The position numbers were made by a program, and so were the translations under genes. From Ephydatia muelleri (Eukaryota > Porifera > Demospongiae > Spongillida > Spongillidae): a stretch of DNA of 64,000 nt. Position 1 is the first letter of the stretch, and every line of letters begins with the position of its first letter. This document shows, piece by piece, positions 40,401-52,600 of this stretch. The notes beneath the pieces are model-generated. The model was not told where the DNA came from and did no database searches. It saw nothing but the letters and a program-made list of their open reading frames with translations. The stretch spans positions 6,958,699 through 7,022,698 of the forward strand of contig JABACO010000018.1 in assembly GCA_013339895.1 (NCBI GenBank), given 5' to 3'.

Positions 40401-43400
40401 GTTGCTACGGCCTAGTTTAGGTATACAGAACTGCCCAAATTCATAAGGTTTGTAAGCATCCGCACAGATTTACAATGTTAAAACATAGTTCCAATAATCA
40501 AACTGACAGGACAAGTAGAAACATGGGGTGAAGTAATCAATCTTAGTCATTGCTTTGAAATGAAATTGATTCATGAATGTGTTGCATTGTTCTGCAACTC
40601 TCTATTGCTTCTACTAGGCATTTATACATGTAAATATCAAAGCTGACAAGTACTCTTTAATACAATTTCAACTCTGGCTGAAATAGTTGGAGCCATATCC
40701 ATTGACCCATATATCAAGGTCAACAGAGATGCGGTTATAGCTATCATGGGTAATACATGCAGTATACAGTACAGTGGCAAACTGAAGGAATATGTACTGT
40801 ATGCCTATTAATGTATAACAATGCCTATCTGAATAAGGAAAAATTGGTCTACCTTCTGAAGAACAGTCAAGATTAGCTGCTGAAAATCATCAAGCTGTTC
40901 AGATATGCTAGACTACAACCAGAGACAAGATTTTGTAAAAACTCACACATATAGAAATCAAAAAACATACCAAAATCTTGCTCATCCTCTGGAGCAAGCC
41001 AGACTTCAGGGCATTGAGATAAATATAATCTTTTACAAAAGTTGATAGGTTGCCTTGAACCTCCACAGCCATATCATAGCCATTATTGGTCTTCTCTGGT
41101 AATGCAAACAACTTAGGAACCTTTATATCCAAAAGGTCCAAGATGAAATCAAGAGGTCGTCTGTCTGTGGCATAATGTGCTCCAACTCTCTTAATGAACT
41201 CAAGAAGAAAGCGATGGTTGTGACCTCCTGAATGTCTGCATGTATATCAATTGACAAGATAATGTGAATAATGTACATATAATATGATCGTACCTATCAA
41301 TGACTTCATTAATGAATACATTCCAAGTTCCATCACATATCTTGATTCCTAGTGGTATCTTGTAAACATTGAGGTATTCCTCCACAAACTGTAAAGCAAA
41401 GTAACTATGTTATACATACCCATACAGCAATATGTATTGATTCATGTTCTGTATTCAGATCAATGGAGTCTAAATCCTCATGAACAACAACTCCATTATC
41501 AAAGTTATGCGAGAATAACGCTGCAGCTAATGAATTTGAATAATTATGTATAAGTAGCACAAGATATGAAAATGCAATAGAACAGATTTATTCATACAGA
41601 ATTTACTCTGGTTGAATATTTTATTTTATAACTAATTTAAATTACATGTAACATTTAAAGTAAGTCCACTATGAAATGAAGTAAAAAACTTAATTTGAGT
41701 TTGATGTAATAAAACAATTTAATTAATACCTTAATTGACCATAACTAAAACATTTAGATTATTAAACTGGGTGATTAGGACCATTTATTGCTGTATATGT
41801 ATTTCTGTGTTTGTATATTTAAAATAGCAAAATTATATTTTATAATTGCAACACATGGGTATCATATAAATCCATATACAAAAGGACTAATATTACAATC
41901 AAAATTTAATGGATCTTCCACAGATGATCCTGCTCGAGACAGGAGTGCCCGTGTGTTGGCTTGCATCAAAGTCAGGCTAAGCCTGCCATATTTCCAAATA
42001 ATAATACATTTATTAATATTTAATAAATATTTGTGTAAAGAAATAATATGAATAGAGTGTAAATTAATTATTATTATCATGAATCACTGCCAAAGTGCGT
42101 CCTACTGCCTTCCCACAGGAAAGGTCATCACCACAAAAACAGCTCCATCATCTCCCTGTGCAAGCTATGGCTCAAGAGCGAGTTTCAGGCTCTGTGGAGA
42201 CACACAACCAACTTTGGTGCAATTAGCAAGTCCAAATCCTCAAAGCAGTTTGACGTGCTCAACTATGCTATAGCACTCACTAAGGAAGGCTCGTTGGGCA
42301 AAGCGTGCAAGGTATTAACTTCATCTGGCATTGCCGCAGATGAGTCTACATTTCAGTTGCCACTTGACAAACACCCTCAAGGGCTTGTCCAAGTTCATCC
42401 AGCTTCTGGGGCTACAGAAAACAATATTGTCCCACTCGATTTTGACCTCCAGTCAGTTTTGAGATCTTTCCCTAAAGCGTCTGCATGCAGTTCCTCAGGA
42501 CTACGGATACAACACCTACTGAATGCTTCAGAAGTTCCCCTTCCAACTACAATATGTGCTTCACTTCGAGAGCTAGTGAATCTTCTGGCCTCTGGGCGAG
42601 CACCAGCAGGTGTTCTTGGCAGGTGGTAGTCTCATTGCACTAGTCAAAAACAAGCCTAATAGCTCACCAGATGTTCGGCCTATCGCAGTAGGGGAAGTTC
42701 TGAGGCAATTGACTAGCAAATACCTTTGTATTTTAACTAAAGCAAAGGCTGCAGAATTCTTTGAGGGATACCAGATGGGAGTGGCTTGCCCAGGTGGGTC
42801 CGAGTCAACCATCCACAGTCTTAGGGAATGCCACTGGGATAATGACGATTTTGTGACACTTAAATAGATTTCCAGAATGCCTTCAACATGGTCTCACGCC
42901 AGGCATTACTCAATGAATGTCATTCACATTTCCCTGGTGTTACGGACTGCAACCAAGGCTTTTTCACTCCATGGGAACCATATCCTCTGAGACAGGTGTT
43001 CAGCAAGAGGACCCCCTGGGGCCTCTCTTCTTTTGCTAAGTCCTGCAGAAGCTGGTAGCCACTATAGCCTCAGATGAAGAGTCGTCTCAGCTAGTATACC
43101 ACAAATGGTACATGGATGATGGGGTTGTAGCAGGTTGCCTTGTCATCACGCTGATTTGTTGACAAATTTAGCACAAAAAAATCATATCTCCAATGGGGGA
43201 CCCTCGAACCTCCAGGTTTGGTGTGTTGGACCGCTGTATGCCCTGTGGAAAGGAATTCAAATTTCCCTTGGAGAAATCCTTGCTCAAGATTTAAGAATAC
43301 CAATCACCCTGGCAACAGCCTTCTCTGACATGTTGTGAGCGCCCAGACCTACGCGCCTGCGCTCTTGAATATCAATTACATGCATGCAGAATCTTTGAGC

Positions 43401-46400
43401 ATGCGCATGGATAGAAATCGAGGTATAAATGCATTTCGTGTGGAATTATTAAGGGTTGGTGGCCCTTTCCGAGATACTGGCTAACGTGAACGGTATTGGG
43501 GGGTGTATAGGCATTCCAGAAGACGTGTGCAGACTGATTGCTACCGTCAGTTCTGTCACATATTTGGTGGCAGCGGTGGGATTATCTAAGTCGAGACGGT
43601 CATTGTCCGACGCCTGCGTTTCTCGAGTGTATGACTACTCGTTCTGGAAAGCCCTATAAGAAACCTACCATGGAGGAGATGCAAGGTATGTTGAAATTAC
43701 TTGCAGAAGACCGTAGGAGGAGAGAAGACGAAATAGCAACTGAGAAGGCGCGAAGAGAAGATGAATTCGCGAAAGAACGGGCTAGGCTTGAGGAAGAAAG
43801 ACAGATTCGTGAGCGGGAGAATAGGAAGCAGATGGAAACGATGCAGACACACATGGCGGCGCTCATGAAGTTAGTAGAAGACTCACAAAAGGCAAAAGTC
43901 GTAAGTCCGAAACGTGAGCTAAGTGTCAAATTGGTTCCGTTGAGTGATAAGGATGATATTGAAGCCTATTTAGTAACTTTTGAGCGCGTTATGACTGCAC
44001 AGAAGGTGGAGGAAAGCTGCTGGTCGCAGTATCTGGCACCTCAACTCACTGGCAAGGCCCAGTTGGCATTCGCAGCTCTACCCGGAGAGGACTCTGGCAA
44101 TTATGAAGCAATAAAGACAGCAATCCTTCAGCGTTACGATATAACCGAGGAAGCATATAGAAGGCGCTTCCGTGGCATTACTCGTGGCAGTGGGGAAACA
44201 AACAGGGAGCTTTCCGTAAAGCTTATGGACCTACTGCGCAAGTGGATGAAGAGCTGTACTTCAATGGAGGAAATACAAGAGCTCATAGGCATGGAGCAGT
44301 TCCTCAACACATTGCCAGCGAACAAACGACTCTGGGTTATGGAGCAAAAGCCTAAGACGTGTATTCAGGCCGGGGAACTCGTTGACGAATATGAACACGC
44401 CAGGCGTGAGGAGTCGCAGCGGTATCCGGAAAACGTCAAGGGAACTCGATCAGAGCAAAAATGTTCATTTTGTGGGAAAGCAGGGCACTCAGAAGACGTG
44501 TGCTACAAGAAAACCACAAAAGAGGAGACAAGCAGACGGAAGACCATAGTGTGCTACAACTGTGGAAAACCAGGTCACCCAGCAAGGAAGTGTCCCAACA
44601 ATGAGGTATTGTTTGGACGTGAATCAAAGTACAAGGTGAAGGATGGAATGTATTGTAAGGGAAGTGTGGAAGGGTGTTTGGTAAGCCGCATATTGTTAGA
44701 CACAGGTTGTTCCCGCACAATGGTCCGGAGACAATTCGTCCCCCAGGAGAAGTTCTTGGAGGGAAAATGGGTATCAATCAGATGTGTGCATGGTGACACA
44801 GTCTTGTATCCCCTAGCAGATATCAAGCTTGTGGTGGAAGGCATTCCAGTCACAGTGGAGGCTGCTGTAGCTGACAGTCTACCGGTGGAGGTGATACTTG
44901 GAACTGATGCTTCTAGAATGACGGAGTTACTAGGAAGACGAGCTGGTTCTGTGTTCTTTGCTCAAGAACATGTTATGGTGGTGACAACAAGGGCGAAGAG
45001 ACGACAGGAAATACAGGAGGAAGTACTGAGGAAGGAAAAGGAGGTTATGTCTGGGGTGGTACCAAATCCATTAGGTGTCTCTGAAGAGGAACCCAAATTG
45101 AAGACTATGTCACAGGAGCAAAGAAGGCAAATGCGAAGGGAACTTGGGAGCCAGGGAGACTGCTTGTCTCACATTAACATCACAGCTGAGAAACTGAAGG
45201 ATATGCAGGAGCAGGATGAAACACTGAGAGCTGTGAGGGAACTTGCAGCATTGACAGGAGGATCAAAAGGGGAGTTCTTCAAAAGGGATGAGTTGCTGTA
45301 CAGAAGATGGACACCAAGGGGAAGAGGAGAGGAGATGGAGATTGAGCAGCTGGTTCTACCCAAGGAGTGCAGGCAAGTTGCACTGGAGATGTCTCATGAT
45401 ATTCCCATTGCAGGACATCAAGGCAGAGATCGGACCAGGCAACGACTATTGCGCAGGTTTTTCTGGCCATCTATTTTTAGAGACGTAGACATGTATTGTA
45501 AAACTTGCAGTGCTTGTCAAAAGGCTTCATTTAAGGGGGTTAAGCCAGCACCATTGATTCCTCTTCCTATCGTTTCAGAGCCATTTAGCCGCATTGCCAT
45601 GGACATTGTGGGCCCACTTCCCAGAAGTCGAGCAGGGAACAAGTACATCCTCGTAATATGTGATTACGCAACTCGCTACCCGGAGGCGGTGCCCCTCAAA
45701 AGCATTGATGCTGAAAGTGTGGCGGAGGAGCTTATTAAGGTATTTGCTCGTATGGGTGTACCCAGGGAGATCTTAACAGATCAAGGAGCAAATTTCACGT
45801 CGCAATTACTTGCTGAACTGTACAGGCTCTTACAGGTGCACCCTATACGCACAAGCCCATACCATCCGCAGACTGACGGCCTGGTTGAACGATTTAACCA
45901 GACGTTGAAGTCAATGTTGCGAAAGACGGGAACGGACGGAGGAAAAGAGTGGGATAAGAAAATTCCCTATCTACTGTTTGCATATCGGGAAGTACCGCAA
46001 GCATCAACGGGATTTTCCCCTTTCGAGCTTTTATATGGTCGGGACGTACGAGGACCACTGGACATCTTAAAAGAAGTTTGGGAAACAACAAGTAGGACTA
46101 CTGATGAAAATGTAATCAGTTACGTTTTGTCCACAAGGGAACGACTCAGAGAGATGTCTGAACTGGTGCAGGAAAATCTATCCAGCTCCCAACGTCGGCA
46201 GAAATCTTGGTTCGACAAGGGTGCTCGACTCCGCGAGTTCAAGACAGGCGATTCCGTACTGGTACTACTCCCAACATCATCCAACAGGTTGCTTGCCCAA
46301 TGGCAGGGGCCTTATCAAGTGGTGCAGCGAATGGGTAAAGTCAATTACCTTATTGACATGCAGGACAGAAGAAAGAGAAAACGGGTGTTCCACGTCAATA

Positions 46401-49400
46401 TGCTCAAGGACTTCCATGTTCGTGAAAATCAAGGATGCTTCGTAGAGGAAATACAGGAAGAAGCGGATATCCCTTCATGGCGGAGTGGGGAGGCGGGGCG
46501 AGTTGTTGACATGGGGGAGGGGCTGGATAGCGGACAAAAGAAGGAGCTTAAGGAGTTGCTGGGGAGGTTTGCAAAGGTGTTTAGCAACAAGCCTGGAAAA
46601 ACGACTTTGTATGAGCATCGGATCCATACCAATAGCTCTAAGCCTGTTAGATTGCCTCCGTACCGGGTGCCGCATGCCTATAGGAATTCTATAAAAAGGG
46701 AGCTTCAGGAAATGGAACGGAGTGGAATTATTGAGCCTACCTGTAGTGAATGGGCGTCCCCGATAGTTGTGGTACCAAAGAGAAATGGAGAGTTACGATT
46801 GTGTGTGGACTATCGTAGGCTAAATTCAGTTTCACAGGTCGATTCATATTTGATGCCTCGCATAGATGAGCTGATCGACCGTGTAGGAAAAGCAAACTTT
46901 ATCACTACGTTAGACCTCACAACTGGGTATTGGCAGATTCCAATGGCAGATAAGGATAAATGCAAAACAGCTTTTGTCACTCCTTTTGGTAGTTTTCAGT
47001 TTACAGTGATGCCGTTTGGGCTTAGCGGGGCCCCAGCTTCATTTCAGCGGTTGATGGATCGATTGTTGCAGGGATGTGAAGATTATGCTGTAGCCTACAT
47101 TGATGATTTTGCCATTTTTAGCAGTGACTGGCAGGATCATCTGAAACAACTGCAGGAGGTGCTAATGAGGATAGAAAAGGCTGGACTTACTGTGAAGCTT
47201 AGCAAAAGTAAATTTGCCAAGCGGAGTTGTGAGTACCTCGGATATATTGTAGGAGGAGGAGTTGTGAAGCCAATTTTGAGCAAGGTAGAAGCGATTAGCT
47301 CTTTCCCAAAGCCAGACACCAAGACAGCGGTCAGAGCATTTCTAGGTCTTGCAGGGTATTACAGACGATTCATTCCAGATTTCGCTTCAGTGGCAGCACC
47401 GCTAACAGACTTAACAAAGAAATCGGTTCCTAATAGCGGGGTGTGGAACGAAGGATGTCAAAGAGCGTTTGAAACTTTGAAGAAAGCGCTGATCTCAGAG
47501 CCAGTTTTGAGTAGCCCGGATGTTTCAAAAACATTTATCGTACAGACTGACGCTTCTGATCGGGGAGTGGGAGCCGTTCTAAGTCAAGTACAGGAGGACG
47601 GTCAGGAACACCCTGTTGGTTATTATAGCAGGAAGTTATTGGCTAGGGAGCAACGATTCTCAACTATTGAGAAGGAATGTTTGGCTATTAAGTTGGCGTT
47701 AGATGCATTCAAGGTCTATCTACTGGGCAGGAAATTTGTAGTCCAAACAGATCATCGAGCACTCGAGTGGCTAGAAAAACTCAAGGAAAACAATGCAAGG
47801 CTATGCAGATGGAGCTTAGCCCTTCAACCTTACTCTTTTGGGGTGGAACATCGACCAGGGACTATGAACCTGAACGCGGACGCACTGTCAAGAAATCCAG
47901 CAACGGCGTTGCTGCAGGAGAAGGGGAAGGAAGTGTGAGCGCCCAGACCTACGCGCCTGCGCTCTTGAATATCAATTACATGCATGCAGAATCTTTGAGC
48001 ATGCGCATGGATAGAAATCGAGGTATAAATGCATTTCGTGTGGAATTATTAAGGGTTGGTGGCCCTTTCCGAGATACTGGCTAACGTGAACGGTATTGGG
48101 GGGTGTATAGGCATTCCAGAAGACGTGTGCAGACTGATTGCTACCGTCAGTTCTGTCACACATGTGCTCTGCTTTCAAGGCTGCAGCAAAGTTGGTTCCA
48201 AAGACCCACAGGTTGCTTACAGTACCTGTTGCTTCGCTTCTGCGGCAGCTTCTGCAAAATGGTACCCTTGGCCAGATCAACACCACCCTCCTTGGTTGCT
48301 GAAGTGCTAAGCATTTTTGACTTGGACATCCGTCGCTGTTTTACTGAGTGCACAAGTGTAGACGCCTCCGATGTTGCTTGGCAGCAGGCTCAGCTGAGCC
48401 CTAGCAGGGGAGGCCTGGGTCTTCGAAGTCTCCTTCACCACTCGAGTGCTTGCTTCATCGCTTCTATTGGCAATTCTGGTATTGCCCTTGGAGAGAACCA
48501 CCACGTTGTAGCATTTGGAAAGGACCTTAATGTACGAACAGACAGCGTTCGTTCCCTCGTGGTTCCCGCAAATAGTAGTTCTAAAATGTTTGCACGATTT
48601 CTGCCGCGAATGTATAATGAATACCTCAACAATCCTGACCAACTATTTAACTTGACTATAATTTTTTATTCACAGGAACCTGGCGGGAACCACCAATACA
48701 ATCTGAAAAAGGGCATGGGAGTACCAGTTGAATTGAAAATGGCACCAGGACTAAAAGTTGGAAATCGTGTAAAAGCAAACGCCACCTTTATTTTCAGTTA
48801 CCGACGAGCAAGAGATATATTTGGACCTTGGGCCTCGAGGCATGAAGTCCATGGAACGGTTGTTGAGGTATTGGGCAGTTTTCCCCTTCTCTCTTTTTGT
48901 AAATACGGCACTATACCAAACGAAACCAGTTTTGCTAATAATTAGCGCGGGAACCAAATGTACCTATTAGTTTCTATTTCCAGCCCGTTTGGATGACTTT
49001 ATAGTCGTCATATTTATGGGGAACCAAGAACCATCACTTACGCTATTTGAGTATTTTAAACAAACACTGCTTTTCCCACTAGTAGACAATAACCAATAGA
49101 ATGGGACCATGCCGCAGGAACCTTCCGTACAAACGGGAAATTTGGGAAGAAACAGCATTGGCACCTGTATACACTTACATCGCTCAAATAATCATAACTT
49201 GGCAAATAATGAAATAGTACTGCACGGAAAGTGGTTCCCGGGTGGGAACCAGTGTTCCCACAAAGTTCCTGCTGGACGTTCGTACATTAGGACGGACAAG
49301 ATATTAAAATCCGGTGGAAGGATAGGGGGTTGTCAGATGTGTCGCTTGAAAGGATTACAGGAGGTGGGGCATTTGGGGAACCAAAAATCAATACAATCAA

Positions 49401-49566
49401 TGATCCTGTCAATGGTGTGCACTTCAATGGCAGGCTACAAAAAACTGATTAAGTCGCAGTGGGCTTAATTACAATCGAGTGGACATGATGACTACAAAAC
49501 CGGACCTATAGCTACAGCTAGAAGGCAATATAAGTGCTGGTTTGTAGATTTTCATGCCCCCCCCCC

Positions 49567-49609
<43 letters not shown>

Positions 49610-52600
49610 CCTGCTGTATTGACAACGGGTGTGTTAAAAAGGAACTTTCATGGGAAAATAAAGTCATCTTAAATTGTGACTATGGGACAATTGAGATACA
49701 GCTTGAATATAGCAAGAGAACAAAGAAGTCGGTAGTAAAGCCTATAGCAGAGCACAAGCAGTATGACAACTACTTGTGTGTCATGATGGAAGATGTCATC
49801 AAGCTTAGACTAAACGGCATGCATTAGGACAATATTACTAACAAACATAAATGCCCTATTAACTAAAAAATATTCCCCCTAATATAGCTGTAGTACTAAA
49901 TGTGACAAAATTACAGAACATGTATCTAGGTTTCACTGAAAGGTCAGTCATTATTTTGTACTTAAATTCCTGTGTATTCTTTATAGCCAACATAATTATT
50001 GTCTAGTTCGTTAAATTCGGTCCTTATTGCTGTCACAAGACCTGAAGGATTTCTATTCTAATTTTTCTGCCTAGGCGTATGTTGTATGAGCACTAGCTAT
50101 ATTGACGGCATGCTGTGTGGAGATAGGACCTAAAAGTTGGTGGACAAAAATAAACAGGTGTAGTTATAAAGCATACTTTCATTCCTACCTGTTTGGAATG
50201 GGGAAGCCAATAGGATCACCTAGTATTCTCAACATCCCCACCAGCGTTACGCGAAGAACAAGCATGCATGCAGCTGCAAATTCAGGATGGTCAGCGATGC
50301 AATTCAGGCCTTCAGCATAAAAAATATGCCTAATGTGTGATTGCTCTTTGCAACATATGCACTCAGGCTCCGTGGGTAGAGCACTGCACTTGCCGCACAA
50401 GGACCAAGACGTATTACCGAGATGGCGTACTGGGTGCACTGGTGATTCCTCGACTGTCATCGTCAGTTGACAATTCCAACCCATGACCAGTTGGTTCGAA
50501 TCGACACAGAGCCAACCCCAAAGACCCTAACTCTTCGCCTTCCACTGCCATACTTGTTACATAACAGAAAAGTGACGTCAAAAGTCTAAAAATCATGGCA
50601 CCCAGCATGTACAACGTTATATCATTATCTAAAATTGCCGAAACACCCTGTGAAGCTGAAATAATCAACCTATGCTGACTTGTTAGATCCTATGTAATAC
50701 AAAATAAAAAACAATAGTTTTAAAAAAATCATGATAGTTCCCCTTTAAAGGTGTAACTAAACAATCCAATGCTATTGGAACCTGCATCAGCAAGGTTCCA
50801 TATACATGTAGAATTGATGCAGAATTAATGAATGTCATTAAGAAAATGTGACTCGTGTCTAGGACAACCAAGAAACAGATCTTTCTTGTGATGGAACAAG
50901 AACACAAAGGTCTACAGTTTGGCATTGGTTTCATGTCATAAAACAATGCACTTTTAGATAAATATGTTCGTGCATGATTCTCATGCCCAGTCCCAAAATT
51001 CTCCTTGTCGTCTTCTTCCTTCTGGAACATATAACTCGACCTAAGAATAGTTTTCTAGGCTTGAAGGAAGGCTTGTCAAATTTGTTTAGCGAGGATGGAG
51101 TTGAGCATGTTGTAGTTAGTGAAGACAATTCATTGGCTGGTCTAGGCTGCACTAAGAGACACTTAAAAGTTACGCATGCTTACCTCATTGAGAGCTACAA
51201 TCGAAGTTCAGTGACCCAGAGCTATAGCTGTGACATTTGTTTCCACGCAAACAGGTGTCTTGTGTTAACTTTAGCCTTGACATACAATACAGAAGCATGG
51301 TTCAGATTAATTTAGCCTTGACAAATACAATACAGAGGCATGGCTGAGGTTTAAAGCCCACATCCTGCTGAAGGGTGATGCAGGAAAAATTTACATATGT
51401 CACTGTTGCGAGCCTTTTATTTTGAAGAATGCCATACTGCTAGGTGAGATTTAATGGGCTTGTCACTGAACCAGTACCAGACAACTCTAGATGCTCTCAG
51501 TAAACAGCTGATTCAGAGAGCAAAGACTTCTCAGACTATTCTGCGACTGGTGACATATTCTGGTAAAGTGCCAGCAAACAATGCACTGCAAGCCTGCAGA
51601 GGTTGCATGTTCTTTCTGACACTGCCACTAAAGAATACGTGAGACACTTAATCCGAAGTTCAACTAGGTGGGACTCACCTTGTGGCTTTGCCTGACCCAC
51701 AATTATACATAATTGTACATATATAGTATGACAAATACTGGTGGATGTCAATGCAGCAAAAGTAGCCACAAGAAATTAATTGGCTTTATGATGAATCATT
51801 ATATTAGGCAGCTAGAAATGTTTATGAATAACAGTGTAGTCGACAAGGCTTCTAGCATAATGCTGGAAAAGGCAAGAGCTGATTATGTGACTGCTCCACA
51901 GGCATATACACTATTAGGTCGTTGGATGACCAAGATGGACATTGAGCAGTACAAGATGCAAAATGTTAAAGATGATCCTATTGAAAGCAGCCAGAGATAC
52001 CTTGATGTGATGTGCTTTCCAATACTCTTTCCCTCTGGGTAGTTTGGTGAATTCCATCCTCAAAACATATGCATATCAGCATCGGAATATGCCCAATCTC
52101 AGCTGCTCAAAAAAGATTCTCGGTTTCGAAAAAAATCCACAATATGTTTTCTTTTTATTACGGCAGCAAGAGATGCAGCAAATTTCTGCAGGCATTTACA
52201 ATGTTCTTAAAACTACACGTAGATCTAAAGGTAATATGCCTGTGCATGAATTCCTTGCCATGTTAAGTCCACTTCACATGTACAGCATGCATGGTGACCC
52301 AACCCTGTTGGGGTGTGATCTTTAGAATGTCATTTATCTGATGTACAATACAGCTTCCCTTTTAACATCTTTGTATGCTTGCCTGTTCTGTATTCTGCCA
52401 ATAGCTTGTTGTAGTACTAGATGTGAAATAAAAATTATACAAATGACTGCAACGATCTCCTTCCATATAGCTACTTCCTCTATGAACCAACACTAGCGGA
52501 GTATAATGGTGGTCTAGAAAGAGTGATTCTTAAGGTATAGTGAGCTTTTAAATGGTGTCTTTTGTAAGACCCATCCATGGCTAGCTCAAAATGTTGTTAG

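Larger units (their letters stand above)
43334..48160 (+). mobile_element. Gypsy-type LTR retrotransposon, gmr1-like, intact and very young
   Basis: Two 227-bp LTRs (43334-43560 and 47934-48160) that start TGTGAGCG, end TCTGTCACA and appear identical by eye. A 5-bp target duplication CATGT lies on both sides (43329-43333 and 48161-48165). A primer-binding site starts 4 nt after the 5' LTR, and a purine-rich tract (47916-47933, GGAGAAGGGGAAGGAAG) precedes the 3' LTR. One long open reading frame fills the interior with the unusual order Gag - protease - integrase - RT - RNase H. It inserted into an older retrotransposon, which in turn lies in the 12.7-kb intron of the RNF213-like gene, antisense to the gene. 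Confidence 0.95.

Noticed and set aside
48661..48945. Open frame after retrotransposon copy A as a host gene
   Set aside because: No start context, no recognised domain, repeated GGGAACC words; more likely element debris.
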